Notes under the pieces: model-generated
What the model was told of the DNA's origin: nothing
The model's input: the letters and a program-made list of their open reading frames with translations, nothing else
Database searches by the model: none
In this document: positions 1-12,222 of the stretch, in pieces
How positions within the stretch are numbered: position 1 is the first letter of the stretch
Layout: every line of letters starts with the position of its first letter
Assembly: GCF_016906535.1 (NCBI RefSeq)
Contig: NC_057372.1
Span: forward strand, 2,709,501-2,773,500
From: Rhizoctonia solani
Taxonomy: Eukaryota; Basidiomycota; Agaricomycetes; Cantharellales; Ceratobasidiaceae
Direction of reading: 5' to 3'
DNA: 64,000 nucleotides
Translations under genes and position numbers: made by a program

Positions 1-602
1 TCCTTGTGGAATTCTTCTCTTGCTTCTTTGGCATTGGCCACATTATCAACTGGTTCCCATGAATTGCTTCCTTCATCATATCCTTTCCATTTAACCAGGT
101 ACCATAATTTCCTTGTCTTGCTGCGTCCTTTCCATTTACTGTCCAGGATTCTCTCTACTTCATACTCCTCCTCACCTTCTTCTGTAATGATAGGTGGAGG
201 CTGGGGAGGATCATGTCCATGAGGATCAGGGTGGAATTTTGTAAGGAGGTTGATATGGAAGACAGGATGTATGCACATAGTATGAGGTAATTGAAGTTTA
301 TATGCGTGGGATCCTATTTTCTCAATCACTAAGTAGGGTCCTAGTTTTTTGTGGCTAAGTTTTATGGAGGGTCTATTGGTAGATATGTTTTGATGACTTA
401 GCCAGACCTTGTCCCCTACTTGGATTTCTTCTTCCTTCTTGTGCTTTTGATTGTAGAAGTATTTCATCCTTTCTTGTGACAAGGAGAGTGCCACTTTAAC
501 CTCATCATACCCTTTTTCTAGGAACTCTGCATGTTTGTCTGCGTTGGGAACTGCCTCATCTAATTTTTGTCCAACAGAAAATTGTGGATTTAACCCATAG
601 CA

Positions 603-1718
603 TGTCAGAGCCAACAACTACCAGAAGGTAAACCTAACAAGCTATTGCCTAATATAGGACTGATCAGCTAGTAGGATCTAACAATGCTCAAGGGCAATGC
701 CAGATAAGGGGTGGACAAGACCAATATAAGTAAAGTGCACTATGCTATTAAGATAGCAGGGCTAAAACCAAGGCAGGGACTATTACACTCAAGGTGCACC
801 TGATTGTATGCCAAGGGTAGGTAGTGTTGGAAGGGATAAGAGGTTGAGTTCTGAGGCTTAAGGCTCTCAGAACCCTCCTTATATATTCAACAAGTAGAGG
901 AAATAGTACATACATGAGCAAACACAATAACTGTCCTAAACGTCTGTAAGGACATCAAGGCAAAGGGCGCTTGCAGCTGGGCGTATACAAGTAAGAACCA
1001 CATAAGGCAGTGTGCAAGCTACCTACAACAACAACAAGCTATACTACAGTGGTCTAGCCTATAAGGGCAACAACAAGCTATCTAAGTACAACAATGAAGC
1101 CGCTTTAAGGCAGTGTGGGACTAGTGACTGAGTAGGTTTACTGGGCTATAGGGCCCTTGTACAATGTGGGATGCAACAAGAGGTAATCAACCTGGGTGTT
1201 ACCATGGTTGGTTGGCCTCCTTATATTTCTACAAGAGAGCTAATTACAAATACAATAAATCAAATACCTAATCCAATAAGAACCCTGCTCCGCAGTTGGC
1301 CTTACTCATGCATACGTGTCACTGATGTGTCATGATGACATCATAGGTGGAGGTGGCTACATGTGCTGAATAAGCGCGGGTAGGGACGTGGCTTGGCGCT
1401 TAGCGTATGATATAAGCGCCAAAGTCATGTGATTGAAAATGTTGTCCATTCAACTTTGTTTAAATTTGAGAAATTTGGAATAAATTCTGTGGTATTGAAT
1501 GTGTCTACAACAATAACAAAGATAAGGTCACCTGACCAAAGATAAGAAAGTTGTGATCACATGACTAAAGGTCATGTGATAGGATTACATAATATGCGCT
1601 CAGCGCTTAAATAGCATAAAGATGCATATATCCATAAATCTTCATGAAAATAGCGCATATATTCACTATTTCTTTGACTTAGTGGATTCTAAGGTGGTCA
1701 CACCTCTAGGGCATGACA
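603..1718 (-). mobile_element. Solo LTR-F, split by an LTR-B insertion
   Basis: An LTR with TGTC...GACA ends in minus orientation, flanked by the 5-bp target duplication TAGCA (598-602 and 1719-1723). It interrupts the family F pol. A second copy in plus orientation lies at 29297-29837. The sense orientation is taken from a TATA box (ATATATAAGG) near the middle of the LTR. Its body is interrupted at 932-1512 by a solo LTR-B. Confidence 0.85.
932..1512 (-). mobile_element. Solo LTR-B nested in LTR-F
   Basis: The copy reads TGTCCTAAACG...CTACAACA on the plus strand and belongs to the LTR family of the full-length element at 30848-37304. The target duplication ATAAC is present at 927-931 and 1513-1517. 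Many CpG sites of the intact LTR are TpG or CpA here, so the copy is old. Confidence 0.88.
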
Positions 1719-2413
1719 TAGCATACTTGAAAGGGTGATTTGCCAGTAGATGTTTGTTTTAGATTGTTGAGGGCAAATTCTGCTATGGGCAATAGTGAAA
1801 CCCAATCTGATTGGCAATGATTCCCAAACATGCAAATAAAGACTTCTGCCTCCTGTTGGATCTGTTCTGTTTGGCTGTCTGTTTGGGGGTGATAAGCTGT
1901 AGAGAATGTGGGCTTGATATCCAATCTTTTATACAGGTGTCTGATGAACTTGGCATTGAAGTTTGGACCTCTATCAGATACTGTACTTCTGGGCAATCCA
2001 TGTAATTTCCATATGTATGACATAAAAAGGTTGGCTATATCTATGGCAGATGATGTGGATTGGGTAGGAATAAAATGGACCATTTTAGAGAACCTGTTGA
2101 TGACTGTGAATATGGCATCAAATCCTTCCAACATTGGTAGTCCCACAATCATATCATAAGCTATATCTTCCCAGGGGTGTTCTGGAATTTGTAATGGTTT
2201 TAACAGGCCTATGGGTACTTGGTTTGTAGGTTTGGATCAAATGCAGGTTTTGCAATGACTGACGTAAGAGTTGACAAACTTTTTCAGGGATGGCCAGTAG
2301 TAATTTCTGGAGACAAGTTCCAATGTTCTGGCTTGTCCTGGGTGTCCTGCAGCTAATGAATTGTGCCTAGATTCTACAATGAGGTTCCTAATGGTTTCAT
2401 CTTTGGGTACAAA

Positions 2414-2868
2414 TGTCATGAGCCACACCCCTATTGTGCCCTCTATTCACATACCAGGGCACTCATGGTACACACTACGGTCACCGGAAACACGCATATA
2501 CTCGCACTTATGCACTCAGAACCCCCAGGTTCCCACATATAAGAGACTTATGGTTGACATGGCTGGACTTAGTGATATTCTCTAAGTCCAGGTCACATGA
2601 CCTCCCCCCCTCCAGTCCTTTATCAAATACTATACTAAACTACTACGGATTTGAGGTGGGGGGGGATGACATAATCTCTTCTATAATAATATATTATTCA
2701 GACCTTGCCCGCGGGCATTAACATTGGCCTGCGGCTAGGGGGGCTGGGGGAATGCAACGTCCCCCAGCAACTTATATTATTAATATATCACTGTGCATCA
2801 TATATACTATATATATCTTTGACAGTGGATATATATGGTAATAACCCCTCCAGATATGGGTCATGACA
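2414..2868 (+). mobile_element. 5' LTR of element E1 (LTR-E)
   Basis: A 455-bp LTR that starts TGTCATGAGCC and ends GGGTCATGACA. The same LTR flanks element E2 (41341-41809 and 47140-47605, inverted). It is followed by the same leader sequence as in E2 and by a gag gene. No 3' LTR of E1 remains in the window, so a target duplication cannot be tested. It is inserted in the family F pol. Confidence 0.82.
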
Positions 2869-4045
2869 TTGAAAACAAGCTGCTTACCTATACCCAGTAT
2901 ATATACATATATATGTGTATATGTATTGCCTATAGGGGATGTAGGGATGACTAATGCCCCTACATCAATGGTGCACAACATATTGTCCCAACAACACAAC
3001 TTCAGATTACCATTTATGGTAACTCACCTTCCTAATTAGGAAAAGACATAACTTGAAGAAGACTTTCAAGACAAATAGAGACTAAGCAACCTAGACTTAC
3101 CAAAAATGGCAATCCCCTTTCCAAATTAGGAAAGAAGATGAAATGGATGGATGACTAAGCTTAGTCAGCTGAACTCTGATGAGTCAGCAACCAGATCACA
3201 TGATCAACTCATTGATGACAAATCAAGTATGACTAAGCATGATGACAAATGCTTAGTCAGCAACCAGGTCACATGATCAACTCATGAATGACAAATCAAC
3301 TATGACCAAGCATAATGACAAATGCTTAGTCATCAAGTACTACCTGCACTGCCACAATCACATGATGATGGCTGTGCTCAATCTCCAGGAAAAACCAGGC
3401 CGGATTGGGGAGTAGGATTACCATATAAGGAAATTGGATGAGTCATACTTAAGCAGTGTTCCACATGATTATGTGCTAAAAATAGAACCAACTCTGCCAA
3501 GACCTCACCTCACCGGTGTATTTCTTAGCATCTGATTGGCTAATTGAGCACTGCCACATGGTTCTTTGACTCATACTGCTTCTTGAGGCTGTGCTACGGC
3601 TCCGAGAGGCTGTGCTCCCATTTGAAATATGTATATAGACCCAAGTGATGCCCAGGTATATATAGGGGCGGAACAAGCTGCTTAGAAAGCCAGCTTGTTT
3701 TCCCTTGTCTTACAACCTATAGGGACAAGCAGGTGCTGCTACACCTGAAAAAGAGCAACTGAGTGATTAATTTCAAATTCAACTATCAACAACTGTCAAC
3801 AAAAGGGTCTCCACTGACCCTTCTATCTGATTTGTGATAAGAAGTACTATCAGAGTCTTCTCATCACTTGGACCCTAGGTGTCCATTACTTTACTTGCAA
3901 ACAGCTAAAGACCTCTTTGTGGGTTGCGCTATTTTTGCTCTGATCAATAGAAGCTCTTTGAGTATTCTATTTGAATAAGATACTGAGGTATCATTGACTA
4001 TCAATTAAGATAGCCTTATCTTAAAGAAACACTTCTTTGAAACAC
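2869..4045 (+). promoter_or_regulatory. E1 leader with TATA box, hairpin and tandem repeats
   Basis: This non-coding leader is shared, inverted, with E2 (about 46080-47139). Three things stand out. GAAAACAAGCTG at 2871-2882 sits 2 nt inside the LTR, where a primer-binding site belongs. Two related units of about 75 bp (3178-3345) contain the motifs ATGATCAACTCAT and AAATGCTTAGTCA. A TATA box (TATATATA, 3657-3664) is followed 34 nt later by CAGCTTGTTTTC (3691-3702), the exact complement of the 2871-2882 site; this lies next to AACAAGCTG, so a hairpin can form. The likely transcription start is therefore in the leader rather than in the LTR. Confidence 0.6.
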
Positions 4046-5821
4046 ATGTCTGCCACTCCTGAACCTGACAGTGCCCCAGGGGGTGCAGATATTAGAAGAA
4101 ACCCTACTAGAACCAGTTGATCTTCAACCTTTGATGAAGGACCAGCAAGAAGGAGGGGAATCTCAGGAACCTCATCTGTAGGAACCTCTAGAGCCTCTTC
4201 TCCTACCTATACAGCAAGGGGACAATCTGTCATGCCAGGATCAATGCCTGGCTCTGAGGATGAAACTACTGTGATTGAGGATGATAGTACAGTAGAACAC
4301 CCTAGCATTGTGATTACTGACACTTCTAGCTTAGAACCCATAGTAGGACAGGATACACCTCCTACACTACCAACCACTCATATCCAACCTTCCAACAGAT
4401 CTTCTGTCACTATAGAAGACATTACTGCCCAGGAAGGGGATACCACTCTTAGGAGACACAACCTTACTGGTACCACCATAAGACAAGCCAGAACAAGAAG
4501 CACTTCCAATATGGGGTATCATGAAACAGCCCTACAGAGCATTCCTGCATCCATTACATCTAGTAGGAGAACAAGCCCTGTAGAGCTTGACCAAAGGCTG
4601 GGGGAACCAACACTGGGTCACCAGCCAGCAGCATTAATTGCACACCAACCACAACCCCAGATACCTATGCAGGGGTTACCTTTATCCAGGGCTGCTATAG
4701 CTGACTATGAGGCCAAGAACCATCAGGTGATGCCTCAAATCAGGGTAGAAGCAGCCATCAGCAGTGCCATCAATGATATCAAAGATGACATTGCCTTGAA
4801 GATGGGCCCTATCAAATACATACATGCTAATAGCTCTGAAAGTGCAGCTGCCCTGAGACAAGTGGGCAGAGATGTAGCGGACCTCAACCTACAGACCAAC
4901 TATATAAGAAGGAGCTTAGGTGAAGTCTCTGAGGAGCAAAGAGCAGCTCAAACAGCCCATAACCACCTTGTAAATCAAGTAGGGGAGCTACAAGACAAGG
5001 TGGATGCATTGCCTCAACTCTTTCAAGATGTGGAATCCAGAATAGCTACCATGGAGGAAAGACTTTTGGAAGCAATTTTGGAGGTAGACAGGAAGATAGG
5101 ACTACCTAAAGAACCAGAAACAGAAAGAACTGAGACTGAGAGCAACAGTGAGGAAGAGGATGGTGATAATCTTCACCTCTCTAGACAGAGACAGTCCTCT
5201 CCAGTCAGAAGAACCTCCATCCCAAAGGAAGCCAGACTTAAACAGCCAAATGTCTTCAATGGAAAAAGAGGTACTGAAGCTGAAACATTCATCATGAAGA
5301 TGGAAATGTATTTCAAAGAGTACCCTGGTACCTTCACTGATGAAAGAAAGATCAGGGCCACCTTAACCAATATGGGAGAGGGTGAACCAGTCAAATGGGC
5401 CAGTCCCCTGATGCAGAAACATCTCAGTGATGAACCTCATGAGTACCTGACATCATGGAATGCATTCAAAGCAGCATTCCTACTCAACTTCAGTGATCCA
5501 TCCAAAAGAGATAGGGCTATTAGGGAGATCAATAGCCTAAAACAAACTGGATCAGCACAAATTTATGCCAGTCAATTCCAAATTTTAAAGGAAGATCTTG
5601 ATTGGGATGAGAAAGCTCTCATTGACACCTTCAAAAAGGGACTCAAGATTAACCTGCAGTCAGAATTGATCCGCATGAAGATCACTACTCCTGAAATTGA
5701 CAACTACTCTTTGGAGCAAATCATTGAAGTAGCCATCAGGACTGATGACATTCTTCAACAGGCAGCTTCAATCAGGGACACTACTACACCACCTAGTATC
5801 CTAAAGAAAGGAAGGACCAAC

Positions 5822-7344
5822 TGTTATGGATATGACATTTCTTCTTTAATCTGTACTTATTTTATTAATTACACTAGTAATCTCACAGTAAATAAATGAG
5901 ATAAAGATGCGAACTAAGGTTTTCAAGGTCCCTCTATCCAATAGTGACCTTTACAAAACCTACAAAGCTCAGGAATACCCTTAATATGCAATGCCTTTTG
6001 CATATATGCTGTTTTCTCACTCATTTAAATATATATAAATTCAACTGAGTAGATAAACAGTAACAAGTAATATTTCTCTTGTTTGTAGCATTTATTATTC
6101 AAGATTCTATCTTGTGGCTACACACAGAAATATTCAGGGTCCCCCCTGTCGCATAGGCAAGTGCTCCGGCGCTTAATCAGCCCTTAAGCGCCGACGCACT
6201 AAATGCGCCTTTTCTCCATCACCCGGGCATCCCACACTGCCGAATCGCTTGCGCTTAGGTGCGCATGTTTGTGCGCTCCAGAACGCTGGGTCAAACTCCC
6301 AAAACGGACAACATTTGGCTGAGTTATGCCCCATTTACTGTAAGTACCCAATGCAGAGGTATCCTACCTTTGGGACTGTTTACTCCAAGGATGAAACACT
6401 TAGCCTTGGGACATCTAAGGACCCACACAGGTAAATACTGCCTTGGGGCAAACATTGCCTTGGGGCAAATATTAGGATCTGTTGTTTGTTTACTATGTAC
6501 CAAAGTATTGGCTCCCTCAAGTGTTTCAGTTGCCACATATACCTCCTGTACCCCCTCTTGGTATCAATCATGTATATACTTGTTTGTGCGCCTTCTCAGG
6601 GTATAAAAGGACCCTGTGAAGACGCTTCTAATGCATCCATTTATCCACTCTTATATATTGACATATACACACAAGCCTTTAACAGCTTATCTGCGCATTT
6701 ACTTTAGTGATTGACTCACTGTAAATAGCATAGGAGGTTATTCGGCGCACTAAGACCATAGGCCAGTCCCAACAGACACAGGGTAACCTATTAGTGTACT
6801 TACTGCAACCCTGTGCCCCTTGACTGTCACAGTTGTTGAGTTCAACATTGAGTATAGTGTGACAATACTGTAAGGATTGTTGTGATTGAGTGATAGTGTT
6901 TCAATCCACCATACCCCCTATATTGTAGATAGCTTTATCTACAATATCTCATAAATCCTAGATATATTTTAGGTAAACCCCATAAGTCTTAAGTCTTACT
7001 TAAGCATCTATAAGTCCTATACTTGTTAGGCAAATCCTATAAATCCTGTACATTAGTCAGGTAACCCTCTTACTTAAGGTACTATCCTAGAGACCTTAAG
7101 TATACATATCCTTAGTCACTTAGGCTTAAGTAACATTAGTCTAAGGTACTGTACATAACCAACCACCTGCACTTCATAGTTGCTAGACTATTTGTTAGGA
7201 GTTGTTATTCCTGATAATCTAGCCTATATTGTGCATATATTCTGTGCATATATTCTGATTCTTAATACTAGTTCTTAGTTATTCTCATATACATTTTGTA
7301 TATAGTAATTCTTTCTTACTCCTGTACTTACACAACTCTTAACA
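5822..7344 (+). mobile_element. LTR-A, solo, inserted in E1 gag
   Basis: A 1523-bp LTR-like element with ends TGTTATGG...CTCTTAACA and the 5-bp duplication CCAAC (5817-5821 and 7345-7349). A TATA box (TATAAAAGG, about 6602) gives the plus orientation. It contains no long reading frame. An inverted, partly deleted copy lies only 670 bp away at 8012-9361, and a diverged copy at 48120-50002. The internal region of this family is not in the window. Confidence 0.85.
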
Positions 7345-7540
7345 CCAACAACTATAGACCTACAGAGAGGTTCCCTACAGAGACTTTTCTGAAGAGAAGC
7401 CAAGCAGGTGAATGCCCAAAATGTGGGAGCAAGACTCACAAGATAAAACAATGCCCTGAGAAATTCTACAAACCTGACCCAGTACTGGGAAAGAGAGGGA
7501 CAGAGAAAAGGATAGAGGAGGATTGTGAATCCATAGAGTC

Positions 7541-7547
7541 AAAAAAT
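7541..7547 (+). promoter_or_regulatory. Probable -1 frameshift site between E1 gag and protease
   Basis: The heptamer A AAA AAT is in register with the gag codons (TCA AAA AAT). Slipping back one base opens the frame that runs into the protease, and this frame has no stop between here and 7568. Gag itself ends 18 bases further on. This is the standard X XXY YYZ layout. A downstream pseudoknot was not checked. Confidence 0.6.
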
Positions 7548-8011
7548 TACCAAGGGCCTCTGTAACCATGTCAGAGACTCCCCTAGAACCCTCAGAGGAT
7601 AGTGATGAAGTGTATATTATGAAAGGAACAAATGATACTCTATCCACTTACACTTCCATTGAGGGAATCATGGACCCTATTAAAACACTTATTGACTCTG
7701 GCTCTTCACAAAACTTCATGGATATTACCTTTGCTAGGAACCTCAAGATTCCTCTGATTGAGCTCCACTCCCCTAGGACAGTCATAGCCATTGATGGGAA
7801 AGAAGTAGAAGAAAAATTTGATATAAGGCCATCTTAAACCTTATCATTGAAGGAAGAACTTTCAGACAGACCTTTTATGCTATGCCACTAGGAGATACTC
7901 CACTCATCCTAGGTCTCTCCTGGCTAAGAGAAGCCAACCCTACCATCTGCTGGAGGGATTTCTCATTAAGCTACAAGGATGAGGAACCTATCAAAGGAAA
8001 ACTGGCAGAAG
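7548..8011 (+). pseudogene. E1 retropepsin (protease), truncated pol start
   Basis: This is the aspartic protease at the start of pol. The catalytic motif is intact: IDSGSSQNF at about 7690-7716. Near 7830 the frame shifts (the first frame stops at 7837) and the second half of the protease fold continues in another frame, with the typical motif PLILGLSWLREANP. The coding sequence then ends abruptly at 8011 where an inverted LTR-A copy begins. RT, RNase H and integrase of E1 are missing. Family assignment is sure; the gene is dead. Confidence 0.78.
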
Positions 8012-9361
8012 TGCAGGTGGTTGGTTATGTATAGTACCTTAGACTAATGTTACTTAAGCCTAAGTGACTAAGGGTATGTATACCTAAGGTCTCTGGGATA
8101 GTACCTTAAGTAAAAGGGTTACCTGACTAATGTACAGGATTTATAGGGTTTGCCTAATAAGTATAGGACTTATAGATGCTTAAGTAAGACTTAAGACTTA
8201 TGGGGTTTACCTAAAAGATATCTAGGATTGATGAGATATTATAGATAAAGCTATCTACAATATAGGGGGTATGGTGGATTGAAACACTATCACTCAATCA
8301 CAACAATCCTTACAGTATTGTTGCACTATACTCAATGTTGAACTCAACAACTGTGACAGTCAAGGGGCACAGGGTTGCAGTAAGTACACTAATAGGTTAC
8401 CCTGTGTCTGTTGGGACTGGCCTATGGTCTTAGTGTGCCAAATAACCTCCTATGCTATTTACAGTGAGTCAATCACTAAAGTAAATGTGCAGATAAGCTG
8501 TTAAAGGTTTGTGTGTATATGTAAATATATAAGAGTGGATAAATGGATGCATTAGAAGCGTCTTCACAGGGTCCTTTTATACCCTGAGAAGGTGCACAAA
8601 CAAGTATATACATGATTGATACCAAGAGGGGGTACAGGGGGTACATGTGGCAACTGAAACACTTGATGGAGCTGATACTTTGGTACATAGTAAACAAACA
8701 ACAGATCCTAATATTTGCCCCAAGGTAATGTTTGTTCCAAGGCAGTATTTACCTGTGTGGGTTCTTAGATGTCCCAAGGCTAAGTGTTTCATCCTTGGAG
8801 TAAATAGTCCCAAAGCTAGGAAACCACTGTACTGGGTACTTACAGTAAATAGAGCATAACTCCGTTAAATGTGGTCCGTTTTGGGAGTTTGACCCAGCGT
8901 TCTGGAGCGCACAAACATGCGCACCTAAGTGCAAGCAATTTGGCAGTGTGGGATGCCTGGGCGATGGAGAAAAGGCGCATTTATTGCGTTGGCACTTAAG
9001 CGCTGATTAAGCGCTGGAGCACTTGCCTATGCAACAGGGGGGACCCTGAAGATTTCTGTGTGTAGCCACAAGATAGAATCTTAAATAATAAATACTAAAA
9101 ACAAGAGAAATATTACTTGTTACTGTTTATCTACTCAGCTGAATTTATATATATTTAAATGAGTGAGAAAACAGCATATATGCAAAAGGCATTGCATATT
9201 GAGGGTATTCCTGAGGTTTATAGGTTTTGTGAAGGTCACTATTGGATAGAGGGACCTTGAAAACCTTAGTTCGCATCTTTATCTCATTTATTTACTGTAA
9301 GATTACTAGTGTAATTAATAAAATAAGTACAGATTAATGGAGAAATGTCATATCCATAACA
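8012..9361 (-). mobile_element. LTR-A, inverted and 3'-truncated
   Basis: A reverse-complement copy of the LTR-A at 5822-7344. Its right end (TCATATCCATAACA, 9361) is the LTR-A start. Its left end stops about 170 bp short of the LTR-A end and abuts E1 protease. No target duplication is seen, so both borders look rearranged. With 5822-7344 it forms an inverted pair with about 1.3-kb arms and a loop of under 0.9 kb. Confidence 0.8.
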
Positions 9362-9778
9362 GAGGCTGCTTAAGGCAGGGTAGACAATCTAGGCTAAGTG
9401 GTTACCAGGTAGTAAGACCCTCATACAAAATGGGGATGCAACAAGAGGTAATTAACCTGGGTGTTACCATGGTTGGTTGGCCTCCTTATATATTACAAGA
9501 CAGAACTAATTACAAATACAACATATGCAATACTGTATCAAATAAGAACCCCACTCTGCAGTTGGTCTTACTCATGCATATGTGTCACTGACGTGTCATG
9601 ATGACATCATAGGTGGAGGTGGCTACGTATGCTGTTTAAGTGCAGATGGGGATGTGGCTCAAGCGCTTAGCATATGATATAAGGGCCAATGTCACATGAT
9701 TGGAAATGTAGTCCAATCTACTTTGTTTAAATTCAAGAAAATAGGAATTAATTCCTGGGTATTTGTGTGTCTACAACA
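9362..9778 (-). mobile_element. LTR-B fragment
   Basis: Matches the inner and terminal part of LTR-B, ending in GTGTCTACAACA. The first 170 bp or so are missing where it meets the truncated LTR-A. Confidence 0.75.
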
Positions 9779-9930
9779 GCGCCCTTGGCACGGCATCTTG
9801 GCACAGCATCTCAGCATGATAAGCGCCAAGATCATGTGATCAAAAAACATAAGATAAAGAGTTTGGAAAAAATACTAAAATTAATAGAAGATTTGGGCAA
9901 TTGTGATGGTATATGTTAAGGGGTGTAACA
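9779..9930 (-). mobile_element. LTR-C fragment
   Basis: Inverse of the first 150 bp of LTR-C (compare 26831 onward), ending GGGGTGTAACA at 9930. It contains the family's palindromic GCGCCAAGATCACGTGA-like block. Confidence 0.7.
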
Positions 9931-11036
9931 AGGCAGCAACTAACTACCCTACAATGTTGAGGCTACTATCTACAATGACCAAGCACTGTAAGGAAATGGC
10001 AAGCTATGTATGTACAGTGACAACAATGCCTAAGGCACTATGGACAATGTATGTTGTAGACACAACCAATACCATGGAATTTATTCCAAATTTCTCAATT
10101 TTAAACAAAGTGAAACAGACAATATTTTCAATCACGTGACTTTGGTGCTTATATCTTACGCTAAGCGCCAAGCCACGTCCCCATCCGCACTTAATCAGCA
10201 TATGTAGCCACCTCCACCTATGACGTCATCATGACACGTCAGTGACACGTATGTGTGAGTAAGACCAACTGCAGAGCAGGGTTCTTATTTGTTATGGTAT
10301 TGCATATGGTGTATTTGTAAATAGCTCACCTTGGTAATATATAAGGAGGCCAACCAACCATGGTAACACCCAGGTCAATTACCTCTTGTTGCATCCCCAC
10401 ATTGTACAAGGCTTTAGGCTGGTAACCACTTAGTAACCCACACCTGTACTTGTTGCCTTAAGCAGCTTTCTCATTGTAGATACATAGCTTGCCAACGCCC
10501 TTAAGGCCTTGGTTGTTGTACTTAGATAGTCAGCCATTGTAGGTAGCTCCCTCACTGCCTTACGCGGTTTACTTAGTTTACATACAGCCATAAGCGCCTG
10601 CTGCCTTGACGCCCCTTACAGATGTCTAGGACAATGTATCTACTTAGTAACTTAGTGAACCTGGGCTGTAAGGCCCTGTGTACAAGAGGTGATGCAACAA
10701 GAGGTAATCAACCTGGGTTTTACCATGGTTGGTTGGCCTCCTTATATATTACAGAGTCTGAACTAATTACAAATGTACATATCAAATACCATAACCAATA
10801 AGAACCCTGCTCTGACTGTGGCCTTACTCATGCATACATGTCACTGAGGTGTCATAATGATGTCATCAGGTGAAGGTGGCTACATGTGCTGAGTAAGCAT
10901 GGATGGGGACATGACCTGGCACTTTAGCGTATGGTATAAGCACCAAAGTCACATGACTGAAAATGTAGTCTGTTCAACTTTGTTTAAATTTGAGAAAATT
11001 GGAATAAATTCTGTGGTATTGAATGTGTCTATGACA
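9931..11036 (-). mobile_element. LTR-B, older copy split by a younger LTR-B
   Basis: The two halves (9931-10051 and 10639-11036) join when the inserted LTR at 10052-10633 and one copy of its target duplication are removed. The 5' end of this older copy is missing. CpG sites are heavily decayed. Confidence 0.7.
10052..10633 (+). mobile_element. Solo LTR-B inserted in another LTR-B
   Basis: Complete 582-bp LTR in plus orientation (TGTTGTAGACAC...GTCTAGGACA). Target duplication ATGTA at 10047-10051 and 10634-10638. Confidence 0.85.
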
Positions 11037-11250
11037 CAAGGCCTTACAGCCAGTAACCACTTAGATACAGTGCCTTAAGCATCAACTCCCCTGTACTTAC
11101 ATAGTTAGCCACTGCCCATATGGCCTTGGTCATTGTAGGATAGTAGCTAGACATTGTAGGTAGCACTCCCACTGCCTTACACGGTTTCTCACTAGTACAT
11201 ACAGCCACAAGTGCCCACTGCCTTGACACCCCTTAAGGATGTCTAGGACA
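11037..11250 (+). mobile_element. LTR-B fragment
   Basis: Inverted outer part of LTR-B ending GTCTAGGACA at 11250. The inner border directly abuts the end of the neighbouring LTR-B. Confidence 0.6.
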
Positions 11251-11639
11251 CTGGGTTTTTGGGGCCCCTGTAGAGTACTGGTTGTAAGGCTTTGTACATG
11301 ATGTAGAGTGCAACAAGAGGTCATCAACCTGGGGATTACAATGGTTGATTGCCCTCCTTATATTGTATGGAGGCTGCACTATTTACAATGACATGTCAAA
11401 AACTGTATCCAATAAGAAGCCCACCCCATCATTGGCATTACTCATGCATACATGTCACTATGATGTCATCAAGGTGGAGGTGGCTACATAGCTTGGTAAG
11501 CAGAGGAGGGGATGTGGCAAGGGCACTTAGGTTATGACATAAGCACTTGAGTCATGTGATTGAAAATATTGTCTGTTTGAGTTCATTTAAAATTGAGAAA
11601 ATGGGAATAAATTCCCTGGTAATGAGTGTGTCTACAACA
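11251..11639 (-). mobile_element. LTR-B fragment
   Basis: Inner and terminal part of LTR-B ending GTGTCTACAACA at 11639, diverged from the others. The stretch 11640-12222 to its right holds nothing I recognise. Confidence 0.65.
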
Positions 11640-12222
11640 AATTTGCTTCTGATGATGGTGCATATTTTTTCTTTTAGAAACACCCTAGCCCTTATCCCTC
11701 TACCCAATGCATATGTCTTTCTTGTAGGAATCTCCTTGGAACTGTTTGCTTAGTCACCCAGACTACATGGCAGTATTTACATTACAGATTTGTATGTAAT
11801 GTAATTACTGTAACTGTAGTTCATCAACACTTTCAAGCCCAGCCCTGGTCATGTGAGAAGCACTTGATATTACCAGCACCCCCTTGCTGGTGCTGGAGCA
11901 TCACCACCTCCAGTCTCAAAGGCACATCTCACAGCTTTACCTGCTGTGGTCCAGACACAAGAAACAGCACTCCATCACTCCATTCCCCCCCTTTTCACCT
12001 ATAAACCTTGTGACTGAGGTTTCTAGATTTATTCTGCTTAAACAAAGACTTTGCACTCCATAGCCACCAAACCCTTGGAGTACAACTCTTTCTGAGCATT
12101 TGCTTTCCAAAAGATAAGCAATAGTATTATATCATGATGATTAAGATACTTTTGTAGTTGCAGAGCACTAACTACAATCACATTTACAAAAGGTGCAAAA
12201 AGAGCAGACATGCATGGGTTCT

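Larger units (their letters stand above)
1..2413 (-). pseudogene. Chromovirus pol remnant (family F): integrase and chromodomain
   Basis: This is the 3' part of a Ty3/gypsy pol read on the minus strand. It enters at 2413 in the H2C2 zinc-binding region (motif NSLAAGHPGQARTLEL, then a CxxC), continues through the integrase core (DRGPNF, AYHPQTDSQTEQ) and ends at the left edge with a chromodomain (YLVKWKGY near 85-60). Chromodomains on integrase are the hallmark of chromoviruses, where they steer insertion to heterochromatin. It is broken: LTR-F (603-1718) is inserted in it, element E1 cuts it at 2413, and the first catalytic Asp of the integrase core is Asn (VINRFSK, near 2110). RT and RNase H are not in the window. 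Confident as to family, dead as a gene. Confidence 0.85.
4046..7565 (+). pseudogene. gag: E1 gag, one stop codon and one LTR insertion
   Basis: Gag polyprotein of a Ty3/gypsy element, which would form the capsid and bind genomic RNA. Translation from the ATG at 4046 is stopped by TGA at 4118-4120 (probably from CGA); the frame is open again from there to 5821. It has a Ser/Thr-rich N-terminus, a coiled-coil stretch (roughly codons 180-290), a retrotransposon-gag domain (FIMKMEMYFKEYP ... ASQFQILKEDLDWD) and, after the LTR-A insertion at 5822-7344, a CCHC zinc knuckle (CPKCGSKTHKIKQC near 7420-7460). Stop at 7563-7565. The target duplication CCAAC around the insertion lets the frame be followed on both sides. 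Confidence 0.82.

Noticed and set aside
3178..3345. CRISPR-like array in the E1 leader
   Set aside because: Only two units with diverged 'spacers'; ordinary tandem repeats, and the sequence is fungal.
6249..8934. Several 60-115-codon frames in the LTR-A copies
   Set aside because: They appear in mirrored form in both inverted copies and have no domains; chance frames within an LTR.
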